Virus record (IMG/VR): IMGVR_UViG_3300050821_001236
Span: 1-20,424 of that record
Strand: one strand, 5' to 3'
Source of the DNA: a virus
DNA: 20,424 nucleotides
The notes under the pieces were generated by a model. It saw only the letters and a list, made by a program, of their open reading frames with translations, ran no database searches and was not told the origin of the DNA. Shown here piece by piece: positions 7,058 to 15,101 of the stretch. A program made the translations under genes and the position numbers. Numbering within the stretch: the stretch's first letter is position 1; every line of letters begins with the position of its first letter.

Positions 7058-7985
7058 TACCTACACGGTAAAAAATCTCAGGGTGACATTCACGCTGGCG
7101 GGCAGCAATGCCGTGTTCCCGGGAACATCAGCGAATAAGCTCCAGGTATCCGGCCTGCGTATGTCCGCTGTGATCCGAGGCGCAGGCATCCCCGCGTTCC
7201 CCGAGGCATCGCTTCGAATCTACGGGCTCGCCCAGCAAGACATGAACGCGTTGGCCGTGACACAGGTTCTCGTGGGCAAGCCGCAGTATCAGCGGAACAT
7301 CGTACAGATTGAAGCTGACAGCGGCGACGGTTTCACGTTCGTATTCTCCGGTCAGATAATTCAAGCCGGCCCTGATTATTCGAGCGTGCCGGACGTATAC
7401 CTATACGTGCAGGCCGTGTCGTTGGGTCTAGATCAATTGGCGCCGGCCACGCCGATATCATTCCCGGGCGTCGCGAATGTCTCCGATATCGTGAGCGGCA
7501 TAGCGTCGAAAATGGGCCTTGCGTTCGAGAACGATGGCGTGACGGGCACACTCACGGGTGCGGTTTATTCCGGATCGCTCGCCGATCAGTTGCGTACCGT
7601 TTGTAGTGATGCGGGAATCTACTACGCGATTGAACCGGCCACACCGAATCTATTGGTCATCTCGCCGGCCGGCGTGCCGCGACAGAATCTTACTAAATTT
7701 ACGCTGACACCGTCGTCAGGATTGAATGGTTATCCCGAAGTCTTGGGCAACGGGTACATCAACGTCCGGTCGTATTTCAATCCGGCGTATCGCATGAATG
7801 GGCCGCTGACGATCCAGGGTAGTGACGTGATAATCGATGCATCGTTGCCCAAGACGCTCAACAGTCAAGCGGACGGCGATTGGGTCATCGGCCCGCTGAC
7901 GCACACGCTCGAGTGTCAAAAACCGGGCGGGGCATGGTTCACGGATATGAGGTTAGGTCCGCCGAGCGCGCCGCATACGTCATGA
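7044..7985 (+). CDS. Baseplate hub protein (gp27-like)
   Basis: Predicted baseplate central hub, 313 residues, linking tube/plug to the spike. No ATG lies near the expected start; TTG at 7044 is preceded by GAGG (7031-7034) at 9 bases and overlaps the end of the plug gene, so I chose it. The frame upstream lies in the plug gene and reads as Arg/Pro-rich noise. The protein begins with YTVKNLRVTFTLAGSN and continues LQVSGLRMSAVIRGAGIPAFPEASLRIYGLAQQDMNALA, a pattern shared by phage hub proteins, with later LADQLRTVCSDAGIYYAI and a C-terminal THTLECQKPGGAWFTDM. The stop overlaps the ATG of the spike gene (ATGA). The role is supported by both sequence pattern and order. Confidence 0.75.
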   Translation: MPPSNTYTVKNLRVTFTLAGSNAVFPGTSANKLQVSGLRMSAVIRGAGIPAFPEASLRIYGLAQQDMNALAVTQVLVGKPQYQRNIVQIEADSGDGFTFVFSGQIIQAGPDYSSVPDVYLYVQAVSLGLDQLAPATPISFPGVANVSDIVSGIASKMGLAFENDGVTGTLTGAVYSGSLADQLRTVCSDAGIYYAIEPATPNLLVISPAGVPRQNLTKFTLTPSSGLNGYPEVLGNGYINVRSYFNPAYRMNGPLTIQGSDVIIDASLPKTLNSQADGDWVIGPLTHTLECQKPGGAWFTDMRLGPPSAPHTS

Positions 7986-9625
7986 GCAACGTAGGCCAAG
8001 CGAATATTTTCAGCGATGCGAGCGAGTACAACACGCTCAATTTCGTCATTGCGCGCGCCACTGAAAAGATGCAGACAGTGTCGATCGTCCAGGTAAAGGC
8101 CGTCGACACGATCAAGCTCACCGTTGATGTTCAAGTTCTCGTCAATCTCGTCACGGGCGCGAACGTTTCAATCCCCCATGCGGTTATCTTCGGGCGTCCG
8201 TACTACCGCGCGCAGGGTGGCACGTCAGGGATAATCCTTGATCCGGTCGTGGGCGATATCGGAATCATGGTGTTCGCCTCGCGCGACTCCTCGGCTGTGA
8301 TCTCGGCCAAGGGGCTCGCCAACCCGGGCAGTCAACGTCGTTTCTCGTGGTCGGATGGGATCTATTTCGGCGGCATCCTCAATGTGTCGCCCGCGCAATA
8401 CCTGAAGTTCGCCGCGGGCGGCATAACGCTGCACTCGCCGACGGCCATCACGCTTGACGCGCCCGCCTCGACTATTACGGGTACGGCGGATGTCACTGGA
8501 GCCACGACCCTGCATGCAACGCTCGCGGTGACTGGCACAAGCACGCTGACGGGCGCCGTAATGGCTCCAGGCGGTATTACGACCACGACCATTGCCGGCG
8601 CCTCGGCCGTGTTCACCGGTAGCGTCACGGCCTCCTCATTCATCGGAGGAGGGGGCGGCGGGGGTTCAGTCACGTCCGTAGGAATTTCGACGGCCGGCGT
8701 CGGTGTGGTCGTGGGCGGCGGCCCTATCACGACGGCAGGCACGCTGACCGTCGACCTATCCTCATCTGCGTACGCCGCGCTCGCGCTCGCTGTGACGGCG
8801 TTGCAGACGGTCAGCGTGCAGGATTCGATTACCGGCAACGGCACGTCAGGCTCGAAACTACAGCTCGTCAACGACTCGGCCTCGCCCGGCGCGAACATGG
8901 CGTACAGCACTGACGGCAGCGGTGTGAAAGGCTGGCATGCGAGCGGCGGCACTCCGACGCCCGTACCGGCGACGATTCCCGATATGTTCTATTGGCTGCA
9001 GGGCGACACCTACAACATAAGCGCAGCCTCGCGGGCGTTCAATCTCGCCAATTCATGTCCGTTCAACCCAGCCTGGGCTCAGCCCGTGAACGCACCCGGC
9101 GTCACGTGTGCTGCAGCTCAGCTCAACAGCAAGAACGTGTTGCAGTGGCCGGGCAACAATACGGGACGATACAAGCTGCAAAGTCCGGGCATACTGCCTG
9201 AGGTTTCCGTGTTCGTGGTGTACTACCAGCCGACCACGACATATGCGAATTGGCTGACCGGGCCGTCCGGCGCGTTCCAAATCACGATTGACTCGAGCAC
9301 CGGAAAATTCGCGTCTGTGCAGTCGGCTATTGCTGTCATCGGCGAATCCACGACTGCGGTACCGACGGCAGCCTGGACGCAATTCAACACAACCTACAGC
9401 CAGTCATCCGGTGCGTGGGCGTTTCGGATCTCGCAGGCGGCGGCCGGCAGTGGGACTAATTCGCTGGCAATTACGGCAAACAGCGATTCGATCGGATGGG
9501 ATGACGCCTCGGGAACGCAGGATATGACCGGTCGAGTGGCCGAAATGATAGTATATAGCCGAGCGCTGACCCTGGTAGAAGTCCAGGCTGTCGAGGCGTA
9601 CCTTTTCGCTAAATGGGGCGTCTGA
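7982..9625 (+). CDS. Baseplate spike protein with C-terminal LamG-like domain
   Basis: Central spike of the baseplate, 547 residues from ATG 7982. Residues about 18-115 resemble the Gp138/gpV N-terminal OB-fold that plugs into the hub (IPHAVIFGRPYYRAQGGTSG, DPVVGDIGIMVFASRD). Residues 140-215 are Thr/Gly/Ala-rich repeats of the kind that form a trimeric beta-helix needle. A run of seven Gly (222-228) then links to VTSVGISTAGVGVVVGGGPIT, common in tail fibres. Residues about 330-547 look like a concanavalin/LamG-type lectin fold ending RVAEMIVYSRALTLVEVQAVEAYLFAKWG, the usual last strand and helix of LamG_3 proteins. Spikes usually end with a metal-tipped needle; here the sequence continues into a likely glycan-binding domain. 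The hub gene precedes it and a gp25-like wedge follows. Confidence 0.75.
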   Translation: MSNVGQANIFSDASEYNTLNFVIARATEKMQTVSIVQVKAVDTIKLTVDVQVLVNLVTGANVSIPHAVIFGRPYYRAQGGTSGIILDPVVGDIGIMVFASRDSSAVISAKGLANPGSQRRFSWSDGIYFGGILNVSPAQYLKFAAGGITLHSPTAITLDAPASTITGTADVTGATTLHATLAVTGTSTLTGAVMAPGGITTTTIAGASAVFTGSVTASSFIGGGGGGGSVTSVGISTAGVGVVVGGGPITTAGTLTVDLSSSAYAALALAVTALQTVSVQDSITGNGTSGSKLQLVNDSASPGANMAYSTDGSGVKGWHASGGTPTPVPATIPDMFYWLQGDTYNISAASRAFNLANSCPFNPAWAQPVNAPGVTCAAAQLNSKNVLQWPGNNTGRYKLQSPGILPEVSVFVVYYQPTTTYANWLTGPSGAFQITIDSSTGKFASVQSAIAVIGESTTAVPTAAWTQFNTTYSQSSGAWAFRISQAAAGSGTNSLAITANSDSIGWDDASGTQDMTGRVAEMIVYSRALTLVEVQAVEAYLFAKWGV

Positions 9626-9626
9626 C

Positions 9627-9995
9627 GTGGCTGCACCGTTCTCGACACTTTTACTTGATGTTGGGTTGTGGGACTTGACACTTGACGCGTTCGGCAACAT
9701 TGCGGTTGCGGCGCCGCCGTATGCCTTGGCGCAGGAAGTGGCGAGTGCGTGCCGGACAGTGCTCGGCGAAGTCTACTACGACACGTCAATCGGCGTGGAT
9801 TACTTCGGGCAGATATTCGGCAAGACGCCGCCCGCGACAGTTTTTCAGGAAATGTTTGTAGCGGCGGCGCTCACCGTGCCGGGCGTGGTTTCGGCGACAT
9901 GCAATATCGAAGCGTACAACGCGGCAACGCGCGAAGCCACGGGGCAAGTTTTGTTTACCGATATCAATCATCAAGTGCAGACGATAGGACTATAG
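9627..9995 (+). CDS. Baseplate wedge protein, gp25/GpW-like
   Basis: Baseplate wedge subunit of 122 residues, GTG start at 9627 one base after the spike stop, with GGGGCG upstream. The sequence has the pattern of the gp25/Mu gp46-like wedge family: LDAFGNIAVAAPPYALAQEVASACRTVLGEVYYDTSIGVDYFGQIFG, then helix VFQEMFVAAALTVPGVVSA and final strands TGQVLFTDINHQVQTIG. These proteins join the wedge to the first sheath ring. It is followed by a baseplate J-like protein, the standard neighbour. It lacks the clear EPR motif of T4 gp25, as do Mu-like relatives. Confidence 0.8.
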   Translation: MAAPFSTLLLDVGLWDLTLDAFGNIAVAAPPYALAQEVASACRTVLGEVYYDTSIGVDYFGQIFGKTPPATVFQEMFVAAALTVPGVVSATCNIEAYNAATREATGQVLFTDINHQVQTIGL

Positions 9996-9998
9996 GCC

Positions 9999-11261
9999 AT
10001 GGCAGACACGACCAACGTACCGACACCGGTATTTACGCCGACAGGGCTTGTGCTGCCACAGGAGGCCGCCATTTTGGCGGGCGTCCAGCAAGACTATAAC
10101 GCAGCGTTCGGCGGCAATCTCAACCCGGCGTTGAACTCGCCGCAGGGGCAGCTTTGCTCGAGTACGGCTGCCATGATCGCGAACGGCAATACGGTGTTCG
10201 CCACGTTTGTCAATCAAGTCGATCCTGACACGGCCACCGGTTTCATGCAGGACGCGATCGGCCGAATCTATTTCATGAATCGCAAGCCGGCCGTACCCAC
10301 GTCAGTTAACGTGCAGTGCGTCGGCGCGTTCGGCACGCCCATTCCCGTCGGAGCGCTCGTGCAGGATACGAGCGGCAACATTTATTCGTGCACGCAGGCC
10401 GGATCTATACCGATCGGCGGCACAATAACGTTAGCATTCGCCAATGTCGTTGCAGGGCCGACAGCGTGCCCGGCGAATACGGTCACGATTATTTATCAGG
10501 CTATCAACGGATGGGAATCAGTCAACAACTCATCGCCCGGCACAGTCGGTTCAAATATCGAATCGCCGGCCGCGTTCGAGTATCGGCGTCGGCAATCCGT
10601 CGGAATCAACGCGCAGGGATCAATTCCCGCGGTATACGCCGCGTGCTTCGCCGTCGCCAACGTCATTGACGTGTTCGTGACGCAGAACAACACAGGCTCG
10701 ATTATCTCAGGCGCCATTAACGGCAACCCAAATTCAACGTCGTACCCGGTTGCCGCGCATTCGGTTTACGTGGCCGTGACCGGTGGCGCCGCGCAGGACG
10801 TGGCAAATGCGATATGGCGCGCCGTGAATATTGGTGCTGCGTATCAGACTGCAGCGGGCAGCGCGGGCGCAACACTCGTGTCCGAGACCGTAACGGACAA
10901 CAGCGGGTACTCGATTCCTGTCCCCTCATACACAGTGAATTTCATCAACCCGGTCGCGACGCCGATATTTTTCGCCGTCACGCTTGCAGCCTCGGCGTTG
11001 CTGCCGGCGAACATTCATTCGCTCGTACAACAAGCGATCATCGCGCAGTTCACGGGACAGGCGCAGGGCAGCTTGCGGGAACGTATCGGTGCTCAAGTCC
11101 TCGCGTCGCGGTACTTCGGCCCGATTCAGGCAATCGGCCCTGAGGTCTCGATTCTGACAATCACTATCGGATTCAACTCCGGCGTTGGGCAAGCGTCGCT
11201 GCAGATGGGAATCGATCAGCAACCGACGATTTCCGCGACTAATATAGCGATCTCGCCGTAA
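9999..11261 (+). CDS. Baseplate J-like wedge protein
   Basis: Baseplate wedge protein of the J/gp47 family, 420 residues. The N-terminus (PTPVFTPTGLVLPQEAAILAGVQQDYNAAFGGNLNPALNSPQGQL) and the central QDAIGRIYFMNRKPAVPTSVNVQCVGAFGTPIPVGALVQD are typical of baseplate J-like proteins. So is EYRRRQSVGINAQGSIPAVYAACFAVANVIDVFVTQN. It would form the periphery of the wedge together with the gp25-like and DUF2612-like products. ATG 9999 lies 3 bases after the previous stop and the TAA stop overlaps the next ATG (TAATG at 11259-11263). The length is in the normal range. Confidence 0.88.
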   Translation: MADTTNVPTPVFTPTGLVLPQEAAILAGVQQDYNAAFGGNLNPALNSPQGQLCSSTAAMIANGNTVFATFVNQVDPDTATGFMQDAIGRIYFMNRKPAVPTSVNVQCVGAFGTPIPVGALVQDTSGNIYSCTQAGSIPIGGTITLAFANVVAGPTACPANTVTIIYQAINGWESVNNSSPGTVGSNIESPAAFEYRRRQSVGINAQGSIPAVYAACFAVANVIDVFVTQNNTGSIISGAINGNPNSTSYPVAAHSVYVAVTGGAAQDVANAIWRAVNIGAAYQTAAGSAGATLVSETVTDNSGYSIPVPSYTVNFINPVATPIFFAVTLAASALLPANIHSLVQQAIIAQFTGQAQGSLRERIGAQVLASRYFGPIQAIGPEVSILTITIGFNSGVGQASLQMGIDQQPTISATNIAISP

Positions 11262-13156
11262 TGCCAGCCCCGACAGTAGAAGTTCTTGGCCCGCTACCAG
11301 TCACTATGCCCGCCCATGTGGGCTGGGGTAACGGTGCGACCACGGGCACGGTTAATATTCAGACGACCGCAGCGACAATGCTTGTCGTCTGCACGATCAC
11401 GGATCAGCCGCCCGGGCCGCCGACGCGCGGTATTACGTCGATCACGTCAGCGGGCCTCGTATTCACGCGATACGTGCAGCAGCTTGCGACGGGTGCAGAC
11501 CCTACGTTGTGGCAAGAAATATGGACCGCGCCAGTCTCCGGGCCGATTAGTTCACAGAGTCTCAGTATCACGATTGCGAACGGCGCGGATAGCGCGACAG
11601 CGATCATATTCGGATTGATTGGCGGCACAGCGCTTGACGCTGACCCGTCTCTGCCGGCGGAAACAACGTACACGTTAACCAATCCGCTTGACGTGACGTT
11701 CAATACGAGCAATGCCAACGATTTGATTATTTATCTGGGCGGCCATTCATTCACTACGGACTTCGGGCCACCATCAGGGTTTACCACGGTCCTGCATTCG
11801 AACGACGCGGACGGCGCTCGCCAAGTCGGACAGGAGATTGCGGCCTACGCGCCCGGGACAATTCTGACAGGTTCGTCAGTTACGTCACCGATTACCGGCG
11901 GCCTGATATCGTTGATGACAGTATTCGCTGTCAATGATGGATCTACTACGGTCCCCAATGTCGTAGGCGACGATGACACAACGGCCCGCGCCGCGATCAT
12001 TGCCGCTGGGCTTATCGTCGGTTCGGTCACGTCAATTGCAGGCGGAACGCCCGGTGTCGTTCAATCGCAATCGCCCGTCGGCGGAACTGCGGTAGCTGGC
12101 GGCAGTGCCGTCAACCTCGTGGAATATGAAGGCAACGTTGTCCCGAACGTCGTCAACACGTCGCTTACGGTCGTCGCCCCGGGCATCCTCGCAGCGTCAG
12201 GTTTCACGGTAGGGCTCGTCACGTACGAAGCCAGCGGCATCATAATCACGGGTAACGTCATACGGCAGACGCCCGCGGCGGGTTCGTTCGCTGCGGCCGG
12301 TTCCGGTGTCAATCTCGTGGTGTCCACGGGGCTACCGTCACTACGTGTGCCTGATCTATTCGGCCTGTCGCAGACGGATGCAATCAACACACTGCTTGCG
12401 CTCGGCCTCGTGGTCGGTGCCATCGGCTCAGCACCGTCGCAGTTCGTGCCGCCCAACACGGTACAGACGCAAAACCCGAGCGCAGGTACACCCGTCGGCC
12501 CCGGGACGATCGTCAGTTTCGTGTTGTCGACCGGTATCCCGGCGATTGGCACGCTGTTCGATTTCGAAGCGACGGTAATTTCGCAATACGCGAATAGCCC
12601 GACAATTCTGCAGCTCGTCAACAACCTGAATCTGTACATTGACCAATCGGCGAACTTCGCGAATTTCTTCAATTTCGTTTGGAATGTCGATACGGCTGTC
12701 GGTTTCGGCCTTGATATATGGGGCAAGATTGTAGGTGTGTCGCGGTTATTGCAGATTCCGAACACGACCGATTACGTTGGATTCGACAACGGTACGCGCT
12801 CGCCGCCCGATTGGCAGAGCATGGGAAGCGATCAGCCACCCGGGCCTCCGGTCGGTGGCGCGATGTACACTGGTTTCAACGCCACGTCTACGTACATTCT
12901 CGGCGACGATGCGTATCGGCAGCTAATTTTAGCCAAGGCGTTCGCGAACATCTGCACGACGACGGCGCCGGCAATCAATACGATCCTCCAAAACCTTTAC
13001 GGCCCCGGTACCGCGTGGGTGCTCAATACGGGACCGATGGCTATTTCGTACAACCTCAGTTTCAAACCCTCCGCGATTCAACTGGCGATTCTCGAGCAAT
13101 CGGGCGTAATACCGACGCCCCCGGGCGTTTCAGTGACAATCGTAGTGCCGCCATAG
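11261..13156 (+). CDS. DUF2612-type baseplate wedge protein with three PASTA repeats
   Basis: A 631-residue composite protein. Residues about 430-631 (TLFDFEATVISQYANSPTILQLVNNL, FFNFVWNVDTAVGFGLDIWGKIVGV, DDAYRQLILAKAFANI) are the DUF2612 baseplate domain, the P2 gpI-like partner of the J protein that usually stands alone at around 200 residues. Before it lie three PASTA-like repeats at about 231-290, 294-357 and 363-425, each with VPNVV/VPDLF at its start, a helix ending in GL or GF, the strand, a QxP motif (QSQSP, RQTPA, QTQNP) and G-V-NLV/SFV at its end. Residues 1-225 look like a beta-sandwich similar to carbohydrate-binding modules in phage fibres. PASTA domains bind peptidoglycan or muropeptides in bacterial kinases and PBPs. 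The role proposed here, holding the baseplate at the wall, is inference. Confidence 0.8.
   Translation: MPAPTVEVLGPLPVTMPAHVGWGNGATTGTVNIQTTAATMLVVCTITDQPPGPPTRGITSITSAGLVFTRYVQQLATGADPTLWQEIWTAPVSGPISSQSLSITIANGADSATAIIFGLIGGTALDADPSLPAETTYTLTNPLDVTFNTSNANDLIIYLGGHSFTTDFGPPSGFTTVLHSNDADGARQVGQEIAAYAPGTILTGSSVTSPITGGLISLMTVFAVNDGSTTVPNVVGDDDTTARAAIIAAGLIVGSVTSIAGGTPGVVQSQSPVGGTAVAGGSAVNLVEYEGNVVPNVVNTSLTVVAPGILAASGFTVGLVTYEASGIIITGNVIRQTPAAGSFAAAGSGVNLVVSTGLPSLRVPDLFGLSQTDAINTLLALGLVVGAIGSAPSQFVPPNTVQTQNPSAGTPVGPGTIVSFVLSTGIPAIGTLFDFEATVISQYANSPTILQLVNNLNLYIDQSANFANFFNFVWNVDTAVGFGLDIWGKIVGVSRLLQIPNTTDYVGFDNGTRSPPDWQSMGSDQPPGPPVGGAMYTGFNATSTYILGDDAYRQLILAKAFANICTTTAPAINTILQNLYGPGTAWVLNTGPMAISYNLSFKPSAIQLAILEQSGVIPTPPGVSVTIVVPP
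11951..12535 (+). repeat. Three tandem PASTA domain repeats (coding)
   Basis: Codes for residues 231-425 of the composite wedge protein. The repeats span roughly 11951-12130, 12140-12331 and 12347-12535, about 60-64 residues each. All share a VPxxx start, a helix of about 12 residues, GhxVGxV/GAI, VxxQxPxAGxxV and a final Val-rich strand. The units are diverged at DNA level, so this is an old tandem array and not a recent duplication. Confidence 0.75.
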
Positions 13157-13169
13157 TAGGATACTCGTC

Positions 13170-14360
13170 ATGCCTAGCACTCTCGTCACACCGCTGCTGA
13201 TCTCCGTCCCTTGGGGCGTAGGTGCCGCGAATCCGACTTATATCAAGTTGCCGATTCCGGTCCCCTCGCAAATTTCCACGACGGTTAATGCGGCCTCATT
13301 CACGGACGGATTCCCGCCCAACACAATGACGCCTGAGGCGTCCGGTGGTCTGCCGTTCTTCGGGCAGGATATGAACGGTATCCTGTGGATGATTTCGGCC
13401 TACTGCGCGAACTTCGCGGCCGGCGCGTTCGCGAAATATGACGCGACGATGTCGACGGCTATCTCAGGTTATCCGCTCGGCGCTGTTCTGTCGGCCACGG
13501 GTGCTGCGTCCGGCACGAATAACCTATGGGTCAATCTTGTTGACGGCAACACGACCAATCCGGACACGGGCGGCGCCGGTTGGCTGCCGTTCGATGGTGT
13601 CGGTGTCGGTCAGATTGCGGTTGCAGGCACGAATATTACTTTGACCGCCCTGCAGGCTGCGTTGCCGTTTCTTCAGTTTACCGGGACTCTGACAAGCAAT
13701 ATCAACGTTATATTTCCGGTTAACACGGGTCAATCGTGGATACTCGCCAACGGTGCCGGAGGCGCATTCACGATCACGTGTAAAACGGCGAGCGGTACCG
13801 GTGTCGTTGTGCCGGCGACCGGGACCGGAGCACCTACGTCAGTTTATTGCGACGGTACGAATATATCGAACACGGGTGTTAGTACGGCCGGCCTCGCCCC
13901 GATCAATTCGCCTGCTCTGACCGGCACGCCGACGGCGCCGACCGCGACGCCCGCGACGACCAATACGACGCAAATTGCTACGACAGCATTCGTGCAGGCG
14001 GCAATCACTGCGGGATTGTCCGGCTATGCGCGGCTCGCATCGCCGATTTTCACTGGAACACCTGTAGTACCGACCGCAGCGCCCGGCACGAATACCGGAC
14101 AAGCAGCGTCGACCGAGTTCGTCGAGGCGGCCGTCGCAGCAGCAACCGTCGATCAACGCTCCGGCACGTTCACGGCGATCAACGGAACTACTACCGTATC
14201 GTTTGGCCACACATTTGCGAGCGTGCCGAAAGTGTTCGTACAGTGGAATTATGCATCTACTGTGGGGTTCATCCCTAACGGTAGCATCACGACGACCGGA
14301 TTCAATTACACCAATTCGAACTCTGGCCCCTGCAGTTGGTTCGCAACGACGGCGCCATAA
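13170..14360 (+). CDS. Tail fibre protein
   Basis: Probable receptor-binding or side tail fibre, 396 residues, ATG 13170 with TAGGA about 8 bases upstream. The N-terminal region (FTDGFPPNTMTPEASGGLPFFGQDMNGILWMISAYCANFAAG, about 44-86) is the common virion-attachment segment of many proteobacterial phage fibres. Residues 145-232 form a beta-rich domain with ITLTALQAALPFLQFTG and ILANGAGGAFTI. Two copies of a SPALTGTPTAPTA...TTQIATTAFVQAAI-type repeat follow (about 246-279 and 290-323), the usual triple-stranded shaft motif. The C-terminus (VSFGHTFASVPKVFVQW...CSWFATTAP) resembles an H-type tip domain. No dedicated fibre assembly chaperone follows; the lysis genes start 3 bases later. Confidence 0.82.
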   Translation: MPSTLVTPLLISVPWGVGAANPTYIKLPIPVPSQISTTVNAASFTDGFPPNTMTPEASGGLPFFGQDMNGILWMISAYCANFAAGAFAKYDATMSTAISGYPLGAVLSATGAASGTNNLWVNLVDGNTTNPDTGGAGWLPFDGVGVGQIAVAGTNITLTALQAALPFLQFTGTLTSNINVIFPVNTGQSWILANGAGGAFTITCKTASGTGVVVPATGTGAPTSVYCDGTNISNTGVSTAGLAPINSPALTGTPTAPTATPATTNTTQIATTAFVQAAITAGLSGYARLASPIFTGTPVVPTAAPGTNTGQAASTEFVEAAVAAATVDQRSGTFTAINGTTTVSFGHTFASVPKVFVQWNYASTVGFIPNGSITTTGFNYTNSNSGPCSWFATTAP

Positions 14361-14362
14361 TT

Positions 14363-14611
14363 ATGAACGACAATGAACTGTCACAGCTTCGGGAACAAGT
14401 CGCCGTACTACGCGAGGGCCGAGCCGCGCACGCTGAGCAAATCAACGCGGTAGCTACGCGCGTTGATTCGATCGCCGACGACGTCAAAACGATCCTCGGG
14501 TACATGGAGCGCACGAAAGGATCGTGGAAAACTCTAGTAGCTCTCGGCGGCGTCGTTGGCGCCATAGTCGAGACAGGCCATTGGATCGTGGGCTGGCTGC
14601 ACCACACATGA
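14363..14611 (+). CDS. Small coiled-coil protein with C-terminal TM (possible holin accessory)
   Basis: An 82-residue protein from ATG 14363, 2 bases after the fibre stop; the longer frame from 14336 runs inside the fibre gene. Residues 3-45 form an amphipathic coiled coil (LSQLREQVAVLREGRAAHAEQINAVATRVDSIADDVKTILG). Residues about 54-78 form one hydrophobic segment (WKTLVALGGVVGAIVETGHWIVGWL) flanked by KGSWK. The layout resembles XhlA-like or other class III holin-associated proteins. It overlaps the endolysin start (ATGA at 14608-14611), so a lysis role is likely. I cannot tell whether it is a holin, antiholin or membrane anchor. No convincing ribosome binding site is present; reinitiation after the fibre gene is likely. 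Confidence 0.6.
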   Translation: MNDNELSQLREQVAVLREGRAAHAEQINAVATRVDSIADDVKTILGYMERTKGSWKTLVALGGVVGAIVETGHWIVGWLHHT

Positions 14612-15066
14612 CACTGATTGACTTCGTCAAGGCTCGAGAAGGGTGCCAGCACGATAACGGCGACGGCACGGTTACGGCCTATTGGGACGCCGCCGGCAAG
14701 GTCTGGACGATCGGGTGGGGAACGACCGGTCCCGAAGTCGTCCAGGGTACTACGTGGCTTGTGCAGCGTTGTGAGGCGGCCCTACAGGCCAAACTCGACG
14801 CGGCGCGGCGCGCGGTCTGCGTACTGAGCCCGCCAACCACGCAATGGCCGACCGGTGCCCTGGACGCCCTCACGGATTTTGTCTACAACGAGGGCTCGGG
14901 CAACTACCAGGGTTCAACCGTCCGCAAATGCGTGCAGGCCGGCGATTGGGGTGGGGTCCGTAAGCACCTACTCGACTGGGAGTTTGCCGGTGGAAAGCGC
15001 CTCGGCGGCCTCATTACACGGCGTGAGGGTGAGGCCGCTATGATTGGCGGCCCGTCCGCTGTATAA
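14608..15066 (+). CDS. Endolysin, GH24 lysozyme
   Basis: Phage T4-type lysozyme (muramidase) that cleaves the MurNAc-GlcNAc bond of peptidoglycan, 152 residues from ATG 14608. The catalytic pattern is visible: Glu11 in AREG, Asp27 in AYWDAAG and Thr34 in WTIGWGT. The spacing between Glu11 and the Asp is 7 residues longer than in T4 lysozyme (Asp20), because of an HDNGDGTVT stretch. The C-terminal half has the expected ALDALTDFVYNEGSGNYQGSTVRKCVQAGD and GGLITRREGEAAM. There is no signal peptide or SAR anchor, so release should depend on a holin; candidate holins lie on both sides. The stop TAA overlaps ATG 15066, but the next gene more likely starts at 15102. Confidence 0.88.
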   Translation: MTLIDFVKAREGCQHDNGDGTVTAYWDAAGKVWTIGWGTTGPEVVQGTTWLVQRCEAALQAKLDAARRAVCVLSPPTTQWPTGALDALTDFVYNEGSGNYQGSTVRKCVQAGDWGGVRKHLLDWEFAGGKRLGGLITRREGEAAMIGGPSAV

Positions 15067-15101
15067 TGGTGCCCCGTTACCATTACCGGAGTCTCCCGAC
15101 C

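Noticed and set aside
7880-7981. N-terminal extension of the spike protein upstream of ATG 7982.
   Set aside because: It lies inside the hub gene, reads as Arg-rich noise, and the ATG at 7982 has the overlap typical of this operon.
8647-8665. G-rich run (GGAGGAGGGGGCGGCGGGGG) as a G-quadruplex or phase-variable tract.
   Set aside because: It simply encodes the seven-Gly linker of the spike protein with mixed Gly codons, and the G runs are too short and interrupted for obvious phase variation.
12061-12765. Minus-strand frame of 234 codons opposite the PASTA-containing wedge gene.
   Set aside because: Mirrors the Val/Gly/Thr-rich coding sequence of the plus strand, with no recognisable domain or ribosome site.
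15062-15067. Perfect TATAAT at the end of the lysozyme gene as a promoter -10 box.
   Set aside because: No matching -35 element at 16-18 bases (the nearest, TTGGCG at 15044-15049, is 12 bases away). The sequence is also explained by the GTATAATGG stop/start overlap.
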